Shown: positions 37,917-51,098 of the stretch, in pieces
Position numbering within the stretch: the first letter of the stretch is position 1
How the letters are laid out: each line of letters begins with the position of its first letter
From: Delphinus delphis
Lineage: Eukaryota > Chordata > Mammalia > Artiodactyla > Delphinidae
DNA: 64,000 nt
Assembly (NCBI RefSeq): GCF_949987515.2
Contig: NW_027192651.1
Coordinates: 4,526,001-4,590,000 of the forward strand
Reading direction: 5' to 3'
Made by a program: the position numbers and the translations under genes
Notes under the pieces: model-generated
What the model saw: only the letters and a program-made list of their open reading frames with translations
What the model was told of the DNA's origin: nothing
Database searches by the model: none

Positions 37917-39496
37917 TATAGCTTAGGGAAATTAAAATCAAAAAGACACAGCCACCCCAAAGTTTGGGACGCCTGTGTTTACAAGAACCTCGTTTACAGT
38001 ACGAGTTCAACATCACAGAAAGTGAAAAATGGATAAAGAAGTTGTGGTATTTACTTACAAAGCAATATCACTCAGCAATGAAATCTATGTCATCAGGCCC
38101 TTAGCAGCACAATGAGTGGATTCAGGTATGATGATTCTAACTGAAATAAGTCACACAGAAAAAGAAACATCATAAGATATCAGTAATACATGGAATGTAA
38201 ACTTGGCTACACAGGAACTGAATTACAGAACAGAACAGGGTCTCAAATTTACAAAACCAACTTATGCTTGCTTAAGGGGAAAGGTGAGTTGGGGTGCTGC
38301 ATAAAACCAGAGATTGAAATGAGCACAGATAAAGTTCCTTAAGCCAAATATGGAACAGACAAGAGCTACTCCTTGCTCAACGAAATGGACTCAACACCAC
38401 ATATTAAACGCCTAAGAATGTACCTGACTAGTAAGTATCTTAAAACCTATGGATTGCTATGTCTCCGAAAGAGAATCAAGCATGTGTACAGGGTCATAAA
38501 CGCAGCAGTGACAGGATTGGAGAGGTTCGGTGAGCAAATGAAGACCCTTTGAAGTCATATTGCATGGTACCCATTCCACGGGTTTCAACTACCCAGGTTT
38601 AAGGTATTCTTCCTTCAGCTAAAACATGCATGTGGAACCTAGAGTATGATCAACCATGTGATCGGGAGACGTGTTCAAATATGTCTCAGTTTTCGTACCG
38701 TGGTACTCGGGTGCAACATTCTAGACGCTTTACTAACACTCTCCCGACTTGGAGAGTCAGTCCCTTTAACCTCCTGTTTGGCCCAGTTTGCAATTTCTGC
38801 GGAAGATGAACAGGAATAGCGAGAACCAATGAGAGACTAGCTGGAGGTGTCTGGACGGGCAAATTTAACTCTCATTTCCCACCAGGAAGAGGAATTAACC
38901 AAAGGCTCAGCGTGCCGTGCCGGAACCAGATTAGGGCCTGAAGCCATCCTGCGGTGTTGCGGCCAGGTCACAAGAAAGCGAGTTAAAGAAAGGAGCTCAG
39001 GGGCACTGTAATTCACAAACCTGCAGAGTTATAAATGACAGCTATCGTCCAAAAATATACTGAAGTAAGGCTGCCAAGAGGACTTGAAAGCGGGGCAGAA
39101 TTGCAGGAAACCGATTTCAGGAGGTAGACTGGAATTGCATTGAAAGAATAGGAAAAGAGGCAGAACGTCCACAATGATGCACTTGGCCAAAAAGGGCGTA
39201 TGCGTTTCTTCCTGAATATATTCAGGAAAAAACGCATACGCCCTTTTTGGCCAACCAAGCAAGCTTGCAAAGGAAATCTGCACTACAATGAAGTCTCACT
39301 TCCCCCTGGTCAAAAGGGCCATCTGAAAAAAGTGTAAAATCCAGAAAGGCAGGACAGGCCATGGAGAACTGGGAGCCTTGTTATGCTGATGAGCGTGATG
39401 TAAATTGCCAACAGACACTCGGGAGAAGTGTATGGTGTTTCCTGAAACATCTAAAAAACAAAGCAACAGAGCCTAGGGCACTTCCACTTATGGTCC
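37917..39496 (+). repeat. Satellite unit 25
   Basis: Length 1,580 bp with many private substitutions: GCCTGTGTTT, GTACGAGTTC, GGAACAGAC, CGTACCGTGG, CATTCTAGACG, GAGTTAAAG, GAAAGAATAGG, GAGCGTGATG. The left palindrome arm has GTTTCTTCC. Confidence 0.95.
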
Positions 39497-41075
39497 TATA
39501 GCTTAGGGAAATTAAAATCAAAAAGACACAGCCACCCCAAAGTTTGGGACGCCTCTGTTTACAAGAACCTCGTTTACCGTACAAGTTCAATATCACAGAA
39601 AGTGAAAAATGGATAAAGAACTTGTGGTACTTACGTACAATGCAGTATCACTCAGCAATGAAATCTATGTCATCAGGCCTGTAGCAGCATAATGAGTGGA
39701 TTCAGGTACGATGATTCTAACTGAAATAAGTCACACAGAAAAGGAAACATCATAAGATATCACTAATACACGGAATGTAAACTTGGCTACACAGGAACTG
39801 AATTCCAAAACAGAACAGGGTCTCAAATTTAGAAAACCAACTTATGCTTGCTTAAGAGGAAAGGTGAGTTGTGGTGCTGCATAAAACCAGAGATTGAAAT
39901 GAGCACAGATAAAGTTCCTTCAGCCAAATATGGAATAGACAAGAGCTACTCCTTGCTGAATAAAATGGACTCAACACCCCATATTAAACGCCTAAGAATG
40001 TACCTGACTAGTAAGTATCTTAAAACCTATGGATTGCTATGTCTCCAAAAGAGAATCAAGCGTGTGTACAGGGGCATAAACGCAGCAGTGATAGGATTGG
40101 AGAGGTTCGGTGAGCAAATGAAGACCCTTTGAAGTCATATTGCATGGTACCCATTCCACGGGTCTCAACTACCCAGGTTTAAGGTATTCTTCCTTCAGCT
40201 AAAACATGCATGTGGGACCAAGAGTATGATCAACCGTGTGAACGGGAGACGTGTTCAAATATGTCTCAGTTTTCCTCCCCTGGTACTCGGGTGCAACATT
40301 CCAGATGCTTTACTAACACTCTCCCCACTTGGAGAGTCAGCGCCTTTAACCTCCTGTTTGGCCCAGTTTGCAATTTCTGCGGAAGATGAACAGGAATAGG
40401 GAGAACCAATGAGAGACTAGCTGGAGGTGTCTGGACGGGCAAATTTAACTCTCATTTCCCACCAGGAAGAGGAAATAACCAAAGGCTCAGCGTGCCGTGC
40501 CGGAACCAGATTAGGGCCTGAAGCCATCCTGCGGTGTTGCGGCCAGCTCAAAAGAAAGCGAGTTGAAAAAGGAGCTCAGGGGCACTGTAATTCACAAACC
40601 TGCAGAGTTATAAATGACAGCTATCGTCCAAAAATATACTGAAGTAAGGCTGCCAAGAGGACTTGAAAGCGGGGCAGAATTGCAGGAAACCGATTTCAGG
40701 AGGTAGACTGGAATTGCATTGAAAGCATAGGAAAAGTGGCAGAACGTCCACAATGATGCACTTGGCCAAAAAGTGCGTATGGGTTTTTTCCTGAATATAT
40801 TCAGGAAAAAACGCATACGCCCTTTTTGGCCAACCAAGCAAGCTTGCAAAGGAAATCTGCACTACAATGAAGTCTCACTTCCCCCCGGTCAAACGGGCCA
40901 TCTGAAAAAAGTGTAAAATCCAGAAAGGCAGGACAGGCCATGGAGAACTGGGAGCCTTGTTATGCTGATGGGCGGGATGTAAATTGCCAACAGACACTCG
41001 GGAGAAGTGTATGGTGTTTCCTGAAACATCTAAAAAACAAAGCAACAGAGCCTAGGGCACTTCCACTTATGGTCC
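39497..41075 (+). repeat. Satellite unit 26
   Basis: Length 1,579 bp; one base is lost near 40,567 (GTTGAAAAAGG, also in units 30 and 32). It has the stop-removing C at 39,921, the subfamily tract at about 40,200-40,400, and a damaged left palindrome arm (AAGTGCGTATGGG). Confidence 0.95.
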
Positions 41076-42655
41076 TATAGCTTAGGGAAATTAAAATCAA
41101 AAAGACACAGCCACCACAAAGTTTGGGACGCCTCTGTTTAAAAGAACCTCATTTACCGTACAAGTTCAATATCACAGAAAGTGAAAAATGGATAAAGAAC
41201 TTGTGGTACTTACGTACAATGCAGTATCACTCAGCAATGAAATCTATGTCATCAGGCCCGTAGCAGTATAATGAGTGGATTTAGGTACGATGATTCTAAC
41301 TGAAATAAGTCACACAGAAAAAGAAACATCATAAGATATCACTAATACACAGAATGTAAACTTGGCTACACAGGAACTGAATTCTAAAACAGAACAGGGT
41401 CTCAAATTTAGAAAACCAACTTATGCTTGCTTAAGGGGAAAGGTGAGTTGGGGTGCTGCAGAAAACCAGAGATTGAAATGAGCACAGATAAAGTTCCTTA
41501 AGCCAAATATGGAATAGACAAGAGCTACTCCTTGCTCAACGAAATGGACTCAACACCGCATATTAAACACCTAAGAATGTACCTGACTAGTAAGTATCTT
41601 AAAACCTATGGATTGCTATGTCTCCGAAAGAGAATCAAGCATGTGTACAGGGGCATAAACGCAGCAGTGATAGGATTGGAGAGGTTCGGTGAGCAAATGA
41701 AGACCCTTTGAAGTCATATTGCATGGTACCCATTCCACGGGTTTCAACTACCCAGGTTTAAGGTATTCTTCCTTCAGCTAAAACATGCATGTGGAACCTA
41801 GAGTATGATCAACCATGTGATCGGGAGACGTGTTCAAATATGTCTCAGTTTTCGTACCCTGGTACTCGGGTGCAACATTCCAGACGCTTTACTAACACTC
41901 TCCCCACTTGGAGAGTCAGCGCCTTTAACCTCCTGTTTGGCCCAGTTTGCAATTTCTGCGGAACATGAACAGGAATAGGGAGAACCAATGAGAGACTAGC
42001 TGGAGGTGTCTGGACGGGCAAATTTAACTCTCATTTCCCAGCAGGAAGAGGAATTAACCAAAGGCCCAGCATGCTGTGCCGGAACCAGATTAGGGCCTGA
42101 AGCCATCCTGCGGTGTTGCAGCCAGCTCAAAAGAAAGCGAGTTGAAGAAAGGAGCTCAGGGGCACTGTAATTCACAAACCTGCAGAGTTATAAATGACAG
42201 CTATCGTCCAAAAATATACTGAAGTAAGGCTGCCAAGAGGACTTGAAAGCGGGGCAGAATTGCAGGAATCCGATTTCAGGAGGTAGACTGGAATTGCATT
42301 GAAAGCATAGGAAAAGAGGCAGAACGTCCACAATGATGCACTTGGCCAAAAAGGGCATATGCGTTTTTCCCTGAATATATTCAGGAAAAAACGCATACGC
42401 CCTTTTTGGCCAACCAAACAAGCTTGCAAAGGAAATCTGCACTACAATGAAGTCTCACTTCCCCCCGGTCAAAAGGGCCATCTGAAAAAAGTGTAAAATC
42501 CAGAAAGGCAGGACAGGCCATGGAGAACTGGGAGCCTTGTTATGCTGATGGGCGGGATGTAAATTGCCAACAGACACTCGGGAGAAGTGTATGGTGTTTC
42601 CTGAAACATCTAAGAATCAAAGCAACAGAGCCTAGGGCACTTCCACTTATGGTCC
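41076..42655 (+). repeat. Satellite unit 27 (recombinant core)
   Basis: Length 1,580 bp. The core begins in the main haplotype (CCATGTGATCGG, TTTTCGTACCC) and ends in the minor one (CTCCCCACTTGG, CAGCGCC, AGGGAGAACC), so it is a recombinant near 41,870-41,905. Private variants are GGCCCAGCATGC and GGAATCCG. Confidence 0.95.
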
Positions 42656-44235
42656 TATAGCTTAGGGAAATTAAAATCAAAACGACACAGCCACCCCAAA
42701 GTTTGGGACGCCTCTGTTTACAAGAACCTCATTTACCGTACAAGTACAATATCACAGAAAGTGAAAAATGGATAAAGAACTTGTGGTACTTACGTACAAT
42801 GCAGTATCATTCAGCAATGAAATCTATGTCATCAGGCCCGTAGCAGCATAATAAGTGGATTCAGGTACGATGATTCTAACTGAAATAAGTCACACAGAAA
42901 AAGAAACATCATAAGATATCACTAATACACGGAATGTAAACTTGGCTTCACAGGAACTGAATTCCAAAACAGAACAGCGTCTCAAATTTAGAAAACCAAC
43001 TTACGCTTGCTTAAGGGGAAAGGTGAGTTGGGGTGCTGCATAAAAGCAGAGATTGAAATGAGCACAGATAAAGTTCCTTAAGCCAAATATGGAATAGACA
43101 AGAGCTACTCCTTGCTCAACGAAAAGGACTCAACACCCCATATTAAACGTCTAAGAATGTACCTGACTAGTAAGTATCTTAAAACCTATGGATTGCTATG
43201 TCTCCGAAAGAGAATCAAGCGTGTGTACAGGGGCATAAACGCAGCAGTGATAGGATTGGAGAGGTTCGGTGAGCAAATGAAGACCCTTTGTAGTCATATT
43301 GCATGGTACCCATTCCACGGGTTTCAACTACCAAGGTTTAAGGTAATCTTCCTTCAGCTAAAACATGCATGTGGAACCTAGAGTATGATCAACCATGTGA
43401 TCGGGAGACGTGTTCAAATATGTCTCAGTTTTCGTACCCTGGTACTCGGGTGCAACATTCCAGATGCTTTACTAACACTCTCCCGACTTGGAGAGTCAGT
43501 CCCTTTAACCTCCTGTTTGGCCCAGTTTGCAATTTCTGCGGAAGATGAACAGGAATAGCGAGAACCAATGAGAGACTAGCTGGAGGTTTCTGGACGGGCA
43601 AATTTAACTCTCATTTCCCACCAGGAAGAGGAAATAAACAAAGGCTCAGCATGCCGTGCCGGTACCAGATTAGGGCCTGAAGCCATCCTGCGGTGTTGCG
43701 GCCTGCTCAAAAGAAAGCGAGTTGAAGAAAGGAGCTCAGGGGCACTGTAATTCACAAACCTGCAGAGTTATAAATGACAGCTATCGTCCAAAAATATACT
43801 GAAGTAAGGCTGCCAAGAGGACTTGAAAGCGGGGCAGAATTGCAGGAAACCGATTTCAGGAGGTAGACTGGAATTGCATTGAAAGCATAGGAAAAGAGGC
43901 AGAACGTCCACAATGATGCACTTGGCCAAAAAGGGCGTATGCGTTTTTTCCTGAATATATTCAGGAAAAAACGCATACGCCCTTTTTGGACAACCAAGCA
44001 AGCTTGCAAAGGAAATCTGCACTACAATGAAGTCTCACTTCCCCCCGGTCAAAAGGGCCATCTGAAAAAAGTGTAAAATCCAGAAAGGCAGGACAGGCCA
44101 TGGAGAACTGGGAGCCTTGTTATGCTGATGGGCGAGACGTAAATTCCCAACAGACACTCGGGAGAAGTGTATGGTGTTTCCTGAAACATCTAAGAAACAA
44201 AGCAACAGAGCCTAGGGCACTTCCACTTATGATCT
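42656..44235 (+). repeat. Satellite unit 28
   Basis: Length 1,580 bp. Variants are CAAAACGACAC, TATCATTCAG, ATAATAAGTGG, GGCTTCACAGG, GAAAAGGAC, TTTGTAGTC, GGAGGTTTCTGG and GGGCGAGACG. Losing a stop at TTTGTAG extends a sense frame to 43,381 by chance. Confidence 0.95.
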
Positions 44236-45814
44236 TATAGCTTAGGGATTTAAAATCAAAAAGACACAGCCACCCCAAAGTTTGGGACGCCTCTGTTTAC
44301 AAAAACCTCATTTACCGTACAAGTTCAACATCGCAGAAAGTGAAAAATGGATAAAGAACTTGTGGTACTTACGTACAATGCAGTATCACTCAGCAATGAA
44401 ATCTATGTCATCAGGCCCGTAGCAGCATAATGAGTGGATTCAGGTACGATGATTGTAACTGAAATAAGTCACACAGAAAAAGAAACATCATAAGTTATCA
44501 CTAACACACGGAATGTAAACTTGGCTACACAGGAACTGAATTCCAAAACAGAACAGGGTCTCAAATTTAGAAAACCAACTTATGCTTGCTTAAGGGGAAA
44601 GGTGAGTTGGGGTGCTGCATAAAACCAGAGATTGAAATGAGCACAGATAAAGTTCCTTAAGCCAAATATGGAATAGACAAGAGCTACTCCTTGCTCAACG
44701 AAATGGACTCAACACCCCATATTAAACGCCTAAGAATGTACCTGACTAGTAAGTATCTTAAAACCTATGGATTGCTATGTCTCCGAAAGAGAATCAAGCG
44801 TGTGTACAGGGGCATAAACGCAGCAGTGATAGGATTGGAGAGGTTCGGTGAGCAAATGAAGACCCTTTGAAGTCATATTGCATGGTACCCATTCCACGGG
44901 GCTCAACTCTCCAGGTTTAAGGTATTCTTCCTTCAGCTGAAACATGCATGTGGAACCCAGAGTATGATCAACCGTGTGAACGGGAGACGTGTTCAAATAT
45001 GTCTCAATTTTGGTCCCCTGGTACTCGGGTGCAACATTCCAGACGCTTTACTAACACTCTCCCCACTTGCAGAGTCAGTGCCTTTAACCTCCTGTTTGGC
45101 CCAGTTTGCAATTTCTGCGGAAGATGAACAGGAATAGCGAGAACCAATGAGAGACTAGCTGGAGGTGTCTGGACGGGCAAATTTAACTCTCATTTCCCAC
45201 CAGGAAGAGGAAATAACCAAAGGCTCAGCGTGCCGTGCCGGAACCAGATTAGGGCCTGAAGCCATCCTGCGGTGTTGCGGCCAGCTCAAAAGAAAGCGAG
45301 TTGAAGAAAGGAGCTCAGGGGCACTGTAATTCACAAACCTGCAGAGATATAAATGACAGCTATCGTCCAAAAATATACTGAAGTAAGGCTGCCAAGAGGA
45401 CTTGAAAGCGGGGCAGAATTGCAGGAAACCGATTTCAGGAGGTAGATTGGAATTGCATTGAAAGCATAGGAAAAGAGGCAGAACGTCCACAATGATGCAC
45501 TTGGCCAAAAAGGGCGTATGCGTTTCTTCCTGAATATATTCAGGAAAAAACGCATACGCCCTTTTTGGCCAACCAAGCAAGCTTGCAAAGGAAATCTGCT
45601 CTACAATGAAGTCTCACTTCCCCCCAGTCAAAAGGGCCATCTGAAAAAAGTGTAAAATCCAGAAAGGCAGGACAGGCCATGGAGAACTGGGAGCCTTGTT
45701 ATGCTGATGGGCGGGATGTAAATTGCCAACAGACACTCGGGAGAAGTGTATGGTGTTTCCTGAAAAATCTAAAAAACAAAGCAACAGAGCCTAGGGCACT
45801 TCCACTTATGGTCC
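44236..45814 (+). repeat. Satellite unit 29
   Basis: Length 1,579 bp; one base is lost near 44,249 (AGGGATTTAAAATC). From 44,785 it belongs to the 3,157-bp dimer. Diagnostics are TATGATCTTATAG, ACGGGGCTCAAC, CAGCTGAAAC, CAATTTTGGTCCCC and CTGCTCTACAATG. Confidence 0.95.
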
Positions 45815-47941
45815 TATAGCTTAGGGAAATTAAAATCAAAAAGACACAGCCACCCCAAAGTTTGGGACGCCTCTGTTTACAAGAACCTCGTTTACCGTAC
45901 AAGTTCAATATCACAGAAAGTGAAAAATGGATAAAGAACTTGTGGTACTTACGTACAATGCAGTATCACTCAGCAATGAAATCTATGTCATAAGGCCCGT
46001 AGCAGCATAATGAGTGGATTCAGGTACGATGATTCTAACTGAAATAAGTCACACAGAAAAAGAAACATCATAAGATATCACTAATACATGGAAAGAAAAC
46101 TTGGCTACACAGGAACTGAATTCCAAAACAGAACAAGGTCTCAAATTTAGAAAACCAACTTATGCTTGCTTAAGGGGAAAGGTGAGTTGGGGTGCTGCAT
46201 AAAACCAGAGATTGAAATGAGCACAGATAAAGTTCCTTAAGCCAAATATGGAATAGACAAGAGCTACTCCTTGCTCAACGAAATAGACTCAACACTGCAT
46301 ATTAAACGCCTAAGAATGTACCTGACTAGTAAGTATCTTAAAACCTATGGATTGCTATGTCTCCAAAAGAGAATCAAGTGTGTGTACAGGGGCATAAACG
46401 CAGCAGTGATAGGATTGGAGAGGTTCGGTGAGCAAATGAAGACCCTTTGAAGTCATATTGCATGGTACCCATTCCACGGGTTTCAACTCTCCAGGTTTAA
46501 GGTATTCTTCCTTCAGCTAAAACATGCATGTGGAACCCAGAGTATGATCAACCGTGTGAACGGGAGACGTGTTCAAATATGTCTCAGTTTTCGTACCGTG
46601 GTACTCGGGTGCAACATTCCAGACGCTTTACTAACACTCTCCCGACTTGGAGAGTCAGTCCCTTTAAACTCCTGTTTGGCCCAGTTTGCAATTTCTGCGG
46701 AAGATGAACAGGAATAGCGAGAACCAATGAGAGACTAGCTGGAGGTGTCTGGACGGGCAAATTTAACTCTCATTTCCCACCAGGAAGAGGAATTAACCAA
46801 AGGCTCAGCGTGCCGTGCCGGAACCAGATTAGGGCCTGAAGCCATCCTGCGGTGTTGCGGCCAGCTCAAAAGAAAGCGAGTTGAAAAAGGAGCTCAGGGG
46901 CACTGTAATTCACAAACCTGCAGAGTTATAAATGACAGCTATCGTCCAAAAACATACTGAAGTAAGGCTGCCAAGAGGACTTGAAAGCGGGGCAGAATTG
47001 CAGGAAACCGATTTCAGGAGGTAGACTGGAATTGCATTGAAAGCATAGGAAAAGAGGCAGAACGTCCACAATGATGCACTTGGCCAAAAAGGGCGTATGC
47101 GTTTTTTCCTGAATATATTCAGGAAAAAACGCATACGCCCTTTTAGGCCAACCAAGCAAGCTGGCAAAGGAAATCTGCACTACAATGAAGTCTCACTTCC
47201 TCCCGCTCAAAAGGGCCATCTGAAAAAAGTGTAAAATCCAGAAAGGCAGGACAGGCCATGGAGAACTGGGAGCCTTGTTATGCTGATGGGCGGGATGTAA
47301 ATTGCCAACAGACACTCGGGAGAAGTGTATGGTGTTTCCTGAAACATCTAAAAAACAAAGCAACAGAGCCTAGGGCACTTCCACTTATGGTCCTATAGCT
47401 TAGGGAAATTAAAATCAAAAAGACACAGCCACCCCAAAGTTTGGGACGCCTCTGTTTACAAGAACCTCGTTTACCGTACAAGTTCAATATCACAGAAAGT
47501 GAAAAATGGATAAAGAACTAGTGGTACTTACGTACAATGCAGTATCACTCAGCAATGAAATCTATGTCATCAGGCCCGCAGCAGCATAATGAGTGGATTC
47601 AGGTACGATGATTCTAACTGAAATAAGTCACACAGAAAAAGAAACATCATAAGATATCACTAATACACGGAATGTAAACTTGGCTACACAGGAACTGAAT
47701 TCCAAAACAGAACAGGGTCTCAAATGTAGAAAACCAACTTATGCTTGCTTAAGGGGAAAGGTGAGTTGGGGTGCTGCATAAAACCAGAGATTGAAATGAG
47801 CACAGATAGAGTTCCTTAAGCCAAATATGGAATAGACAAGAGCTACTCCTTGCTCAAAGAAATGGACTCAACACCCCATATTAAACGCCAAAAATGCACC
47901 TGACTAGTAAGTATCTTAAACCTATGGATTGCTATGTCTCC
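44785..47941 (+). repeat. Dimer higher-order repeat, copy 1 (3,157 bp)
   Basis: This span is followed immediately by a copy at 47,942-51,098. Private variants are shared at the same offset, including AGAGATATAAATG, CATGGAAAGAAAAC, CACTGCATATT, CCTTTTAGGCC, GAACTAGTGG and CGCCAAAAATGCACC. The only difference I saw is C at 45,070 against G at 48,227. Confidence 0.93.
45815..47393 (+). repeat. Satellite unit 30
   Basis: Length 1,579 bp; one base is lost near 46,886. Diagnostics are GTCATAAGGCC, CATGGAAAGAAAAC, GAAATAGACTC, AAGTGTGTG, TTTAAACTCC, AAAACATACTG and CTTCCTCCCGC. Unit 32 is the same. Confidence 0.95.
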
Positions 47942-48971
47942 GAAAGAGAATCAAGCGTGTGTACAGGGGCATAAACGCAGCAGTGATAGGATTGGAGAGG
48001 TTCGGTGAGCAAATGAAGACCCTTTGAAGTCATATTGCATGGTACCCATTCCACGGGGCTCAACTCTCCAGGTTTAAGGTATTCTTCCTTCAGCTGAAAC
48101 ATGCATGTGGAACCCAGAGTATGATCAACCGTGTGAACGGGAGACGTGTTCAAATATGTCTCAATTTTGGTCCCCTGGTACTCGGGTGCAACATTCCAGA
48201 CGCTTTACTAACACTCTCCCCACTTGGAGAGTCAGTGCCTTTAACCTCCTGTTTGGCCCAGTTTGCAATTTCTGCGGAAGATGAACAGGAATAGCGAGAA
48301 CCAATGAGAGACTAGCTGGAGGTGTCTGGACGGGCAAATTTAACTCTCATTTCCCACCAGGAAGAGGAAATAACCAAAGGCTCAGCGTGCCGTGCCGGAA
48401 CCAGATTAGGGCCTGAAGCCATCCTGCGGTGTTGCGGCCAGCTCAAAAGAAAGCGAGTTGAAGAAAGGAGCTCAGGGGCACTGTAATTCACAAACCTGCA
48501 GAGATATAAATGACAGCTATCGTCCAAAAATATACTGAAGTAAGGCTGCCAAGAGGACTTGAAAGCGGGGCAGAATTGCAGGAAACCGATTTCAGGAGGT
48601 AGATTGGAATTGCATTGAAAGCATAGGAAAAGAGGCAGAACGTCCACAATGATGCACTTGGCCAAAAAGGGCGTATGCGTTTCTTCCTGAATATATTCAG
48701 GAAAAAACGCATACGCCCTTTTTGGCCAACCAAGCAAGCTTGCAAAGGAAATCTGCTCTACAATGAAGTCTCACTTCCCCCCAGTCAAAAGGGCCATCTG
48801 AAAAAAGTGTAAAATCCAGAAAGGCAGGACAGGCCATGGAGAACTGGGAGCCTTGTTATGCTGATGGGCGGGATGTAAATTGCCAACAGACACTCGGGAG
48901 AAGTGTATGGTGTTTCCTGAAAAATCTAAAAAACAAAGCAACAGAGCCTAGGGCACTTCCACTTATGGTCC
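47394..48971 (+). repeat. Satellite unit 31
   Basis: Length 1,578 bp; two bases are lost near 47,888-47,920 (CGCCAAAAATGCACC, CTTAAACCT). The dimer junction lies at 47,921-47,941. Beyond it the unit repeats unit 29. Confidence 0.95.
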
Positions 48972-51098
48972 TATAGCTTAGGGAAATTAAAATCAAAAAG
49001 ACACAGCCACCCCAAAGTTTGGGACGCCTCTGTTTACAAGAACCTCGTTTACCGTACAAGTTCAATATCACAGAAAGTGAAAAATGGATAAAGAACTTGT
49101 GGTACTTACGTACAATGCAGTATCACTCAGCAATGAAATCTATGTCATAAGGCCCGTAGCAGCATAATGAGTGGATTCAGGTACGATGATTCTAACTGAA
49201 ATAAGTCACACAGAAAAAGAAACATCATAAGATATCACTAATACATGGAAAGAAAACTTGGCTACACAGGAACTGAATTCCAAAACAGAACAAGGTCTCA
49301 AATTTAGAAAACCAACTTATGCTTGCTTAAGGGGAAAGGTGAGTTGGGGTGCTGCATAAAACCAGAGATTGAAATGAGCACAGATAAAGTTCCTTAAGCC
49401 AAATATGGAATAGACAAGAGCTACTCCTTGCTCAACGAAATAGACTCAACACTGCATATTAAACGCCTAAGAATGTACCTGACTAGTAAGTATCTTAAAA
49501 CCTATGGATTGCTATGTCTCCAAAAGAGAATCAAGTGTGTGTACAGGGGCATAAACGCAGCAGTGATAGGATTGGAGAGGTTCGGTGAGCAAATGAAGAC
49601 CCTTTGAAGTCATATTGCATGGTACCCATTCCACGGGTTTCAACTCTCCAGGTTTAAGGTATTCTTCCTTCAGCTAAAACATGCATGTGGAACCCAGAGT
49701 ATGATCAACCGTGTGAACGGGAGACGTGTTCAAATATGTCTCAGTTTTCGTACCGTGGTACTCGGGTGCAACATTCCAGACGCTTTACTAACACTCTCCC
49801 GACTTGGAGAGTCAGTCCCTTTAAACTCCTGTTTGGCCCAGTTTGCAATTTCTGCGGAAGATGAACAGGAATAGCGAGAACCAATGAGAGACTAGCTGGA
49901 GGTGTCTGGACGGGCAAATTTAACTCTCATTTCCCACCAGGAAGAGGAATTAACCAAAGGCTCAGCGTGCCGTGCCGGAACCAGATTAGGGCCTGAAGCC
50001 ATCCTGCGGTGTTGCGGCCAGCTCAAAAGAAAGCGAGTTGAAAAAGGAGCTCAGGGGCACTGTAATTCACAAACCTGCAGAGTTATAAATGACAGCTATC
50101 GTCCAAAAACATACTGAAGTAAGGCTGCCAAGAGGACTTGAAAGCGGGGCAGAATTGCAGGAAACCGATTTCAGGAGGTAGACTGGAATTGCATTGAAAG
50201 CATAGGAAAAGAGGCAGAACGTCCACAATGATGCACTTGGCCAAAAAGGGCGTATGCGTTTTTTCCTGAATATATTCAGGAAAAAACGCATACGCCCTTT
50301 TAGGCCAACCAAGCAAGCTGGCAAAGGAAATCTGCACTACAATGAAGTCTCACTTCCTCCCGCTCAAAAGGGCCATCTGAAAAAAGTGTAAAATCCAGAA
50401 AGGCAGGACAGGCCATGGAGAACTGGGAGCCTTGTTATGCTGATGGGCGGGATGTAAATTGCCAACAGACACTCGGGAGAAGTGTATGGTGTTTCCTGAA
50501 ACATCTAAAAAACAAAGCAACAGAGCCTAGGGCACTTCCACTTATGGTCCTATAGCTTAGGGAAATTAAAATCAAAAAGACACAGCCACCCCAAAGTTTG
50601 GGACGCCTCTGTTTACAAGAACCTCGTTTACCGTACAAGTTCAATATCACAGAAAGTGAAAAATGGATAAAGAACTAGTGGTACTTACGTACAATGCAGT
50701 ATCACTCAGCAATGAAATCTATGTCATCAGGCCCGCAGCAGCATAATGAGTGGATTCAGGTACGATGATTCTAACTGAAATAAGTCACACAGAAAAAGAA
50801 ACATCATAAGATATCACTAATACACGGAATGTAAACTTGGCTACACAGGAACTGAATTCCAAAACAGAACAGGGTCTCAAATGTAGAAAACCAACTTATG
50901 CTTGCTTAAGGGGAAAGGTGAGTTGGGGTGCTGCATAAAACCAGAGATTGAAATGAGCACAGATAGAGTTCCTTAAGCCAAATATGGAATAGACAAGAGC
51001 TACTCCTTGCTCAAAGAAATGGACTCAACACCCCATATTAAACGCCAAAAATGCACCTGACTAGTAAGTATCTTAAACCTATGGATTGCTATGTCTCC
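47942..51098 (+). repeat. Dimer higher-order repeat, copy 2 (3,157 bp)
   Basis: This is the second copy of the 3,157-bp dimer. At its left edge, the sequence up to 47,920 carries variants also found before 51,098, and from 47,942 it follows copy 1. The recombination junction therefore lies between 47,921 and 47,941. After 51,098 the array continues with a different haplotype (CTCCAAAAG instead of CTCCGAAAG). Confidence 0.93.
48972..50550 (+). repeat. Satellite unit 32
   Basis: Length 1,579 bp. Apparently exact copy of unit 30 at an offset of 3,157 bp, including the one-base loss near 50,043. Confidence 0.95.

Noticed and set aside
43112..43381. Sense frame of 89 codons in unit 28
   Set aside because: Opened by chance loss of a TGA (TTTGTAGTC) in one unit. 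No homologous frame is open in neighbouring units.
45155..45580. Antisense frames of 141 codons at 45,155-45,580 and 48,312-48,737
   Set aside because: The longest frames in the window, but the two are copies of each other in the 3,157-bp dimer. They are extensions of the usual 84-codon shadow after a stop-removing change.
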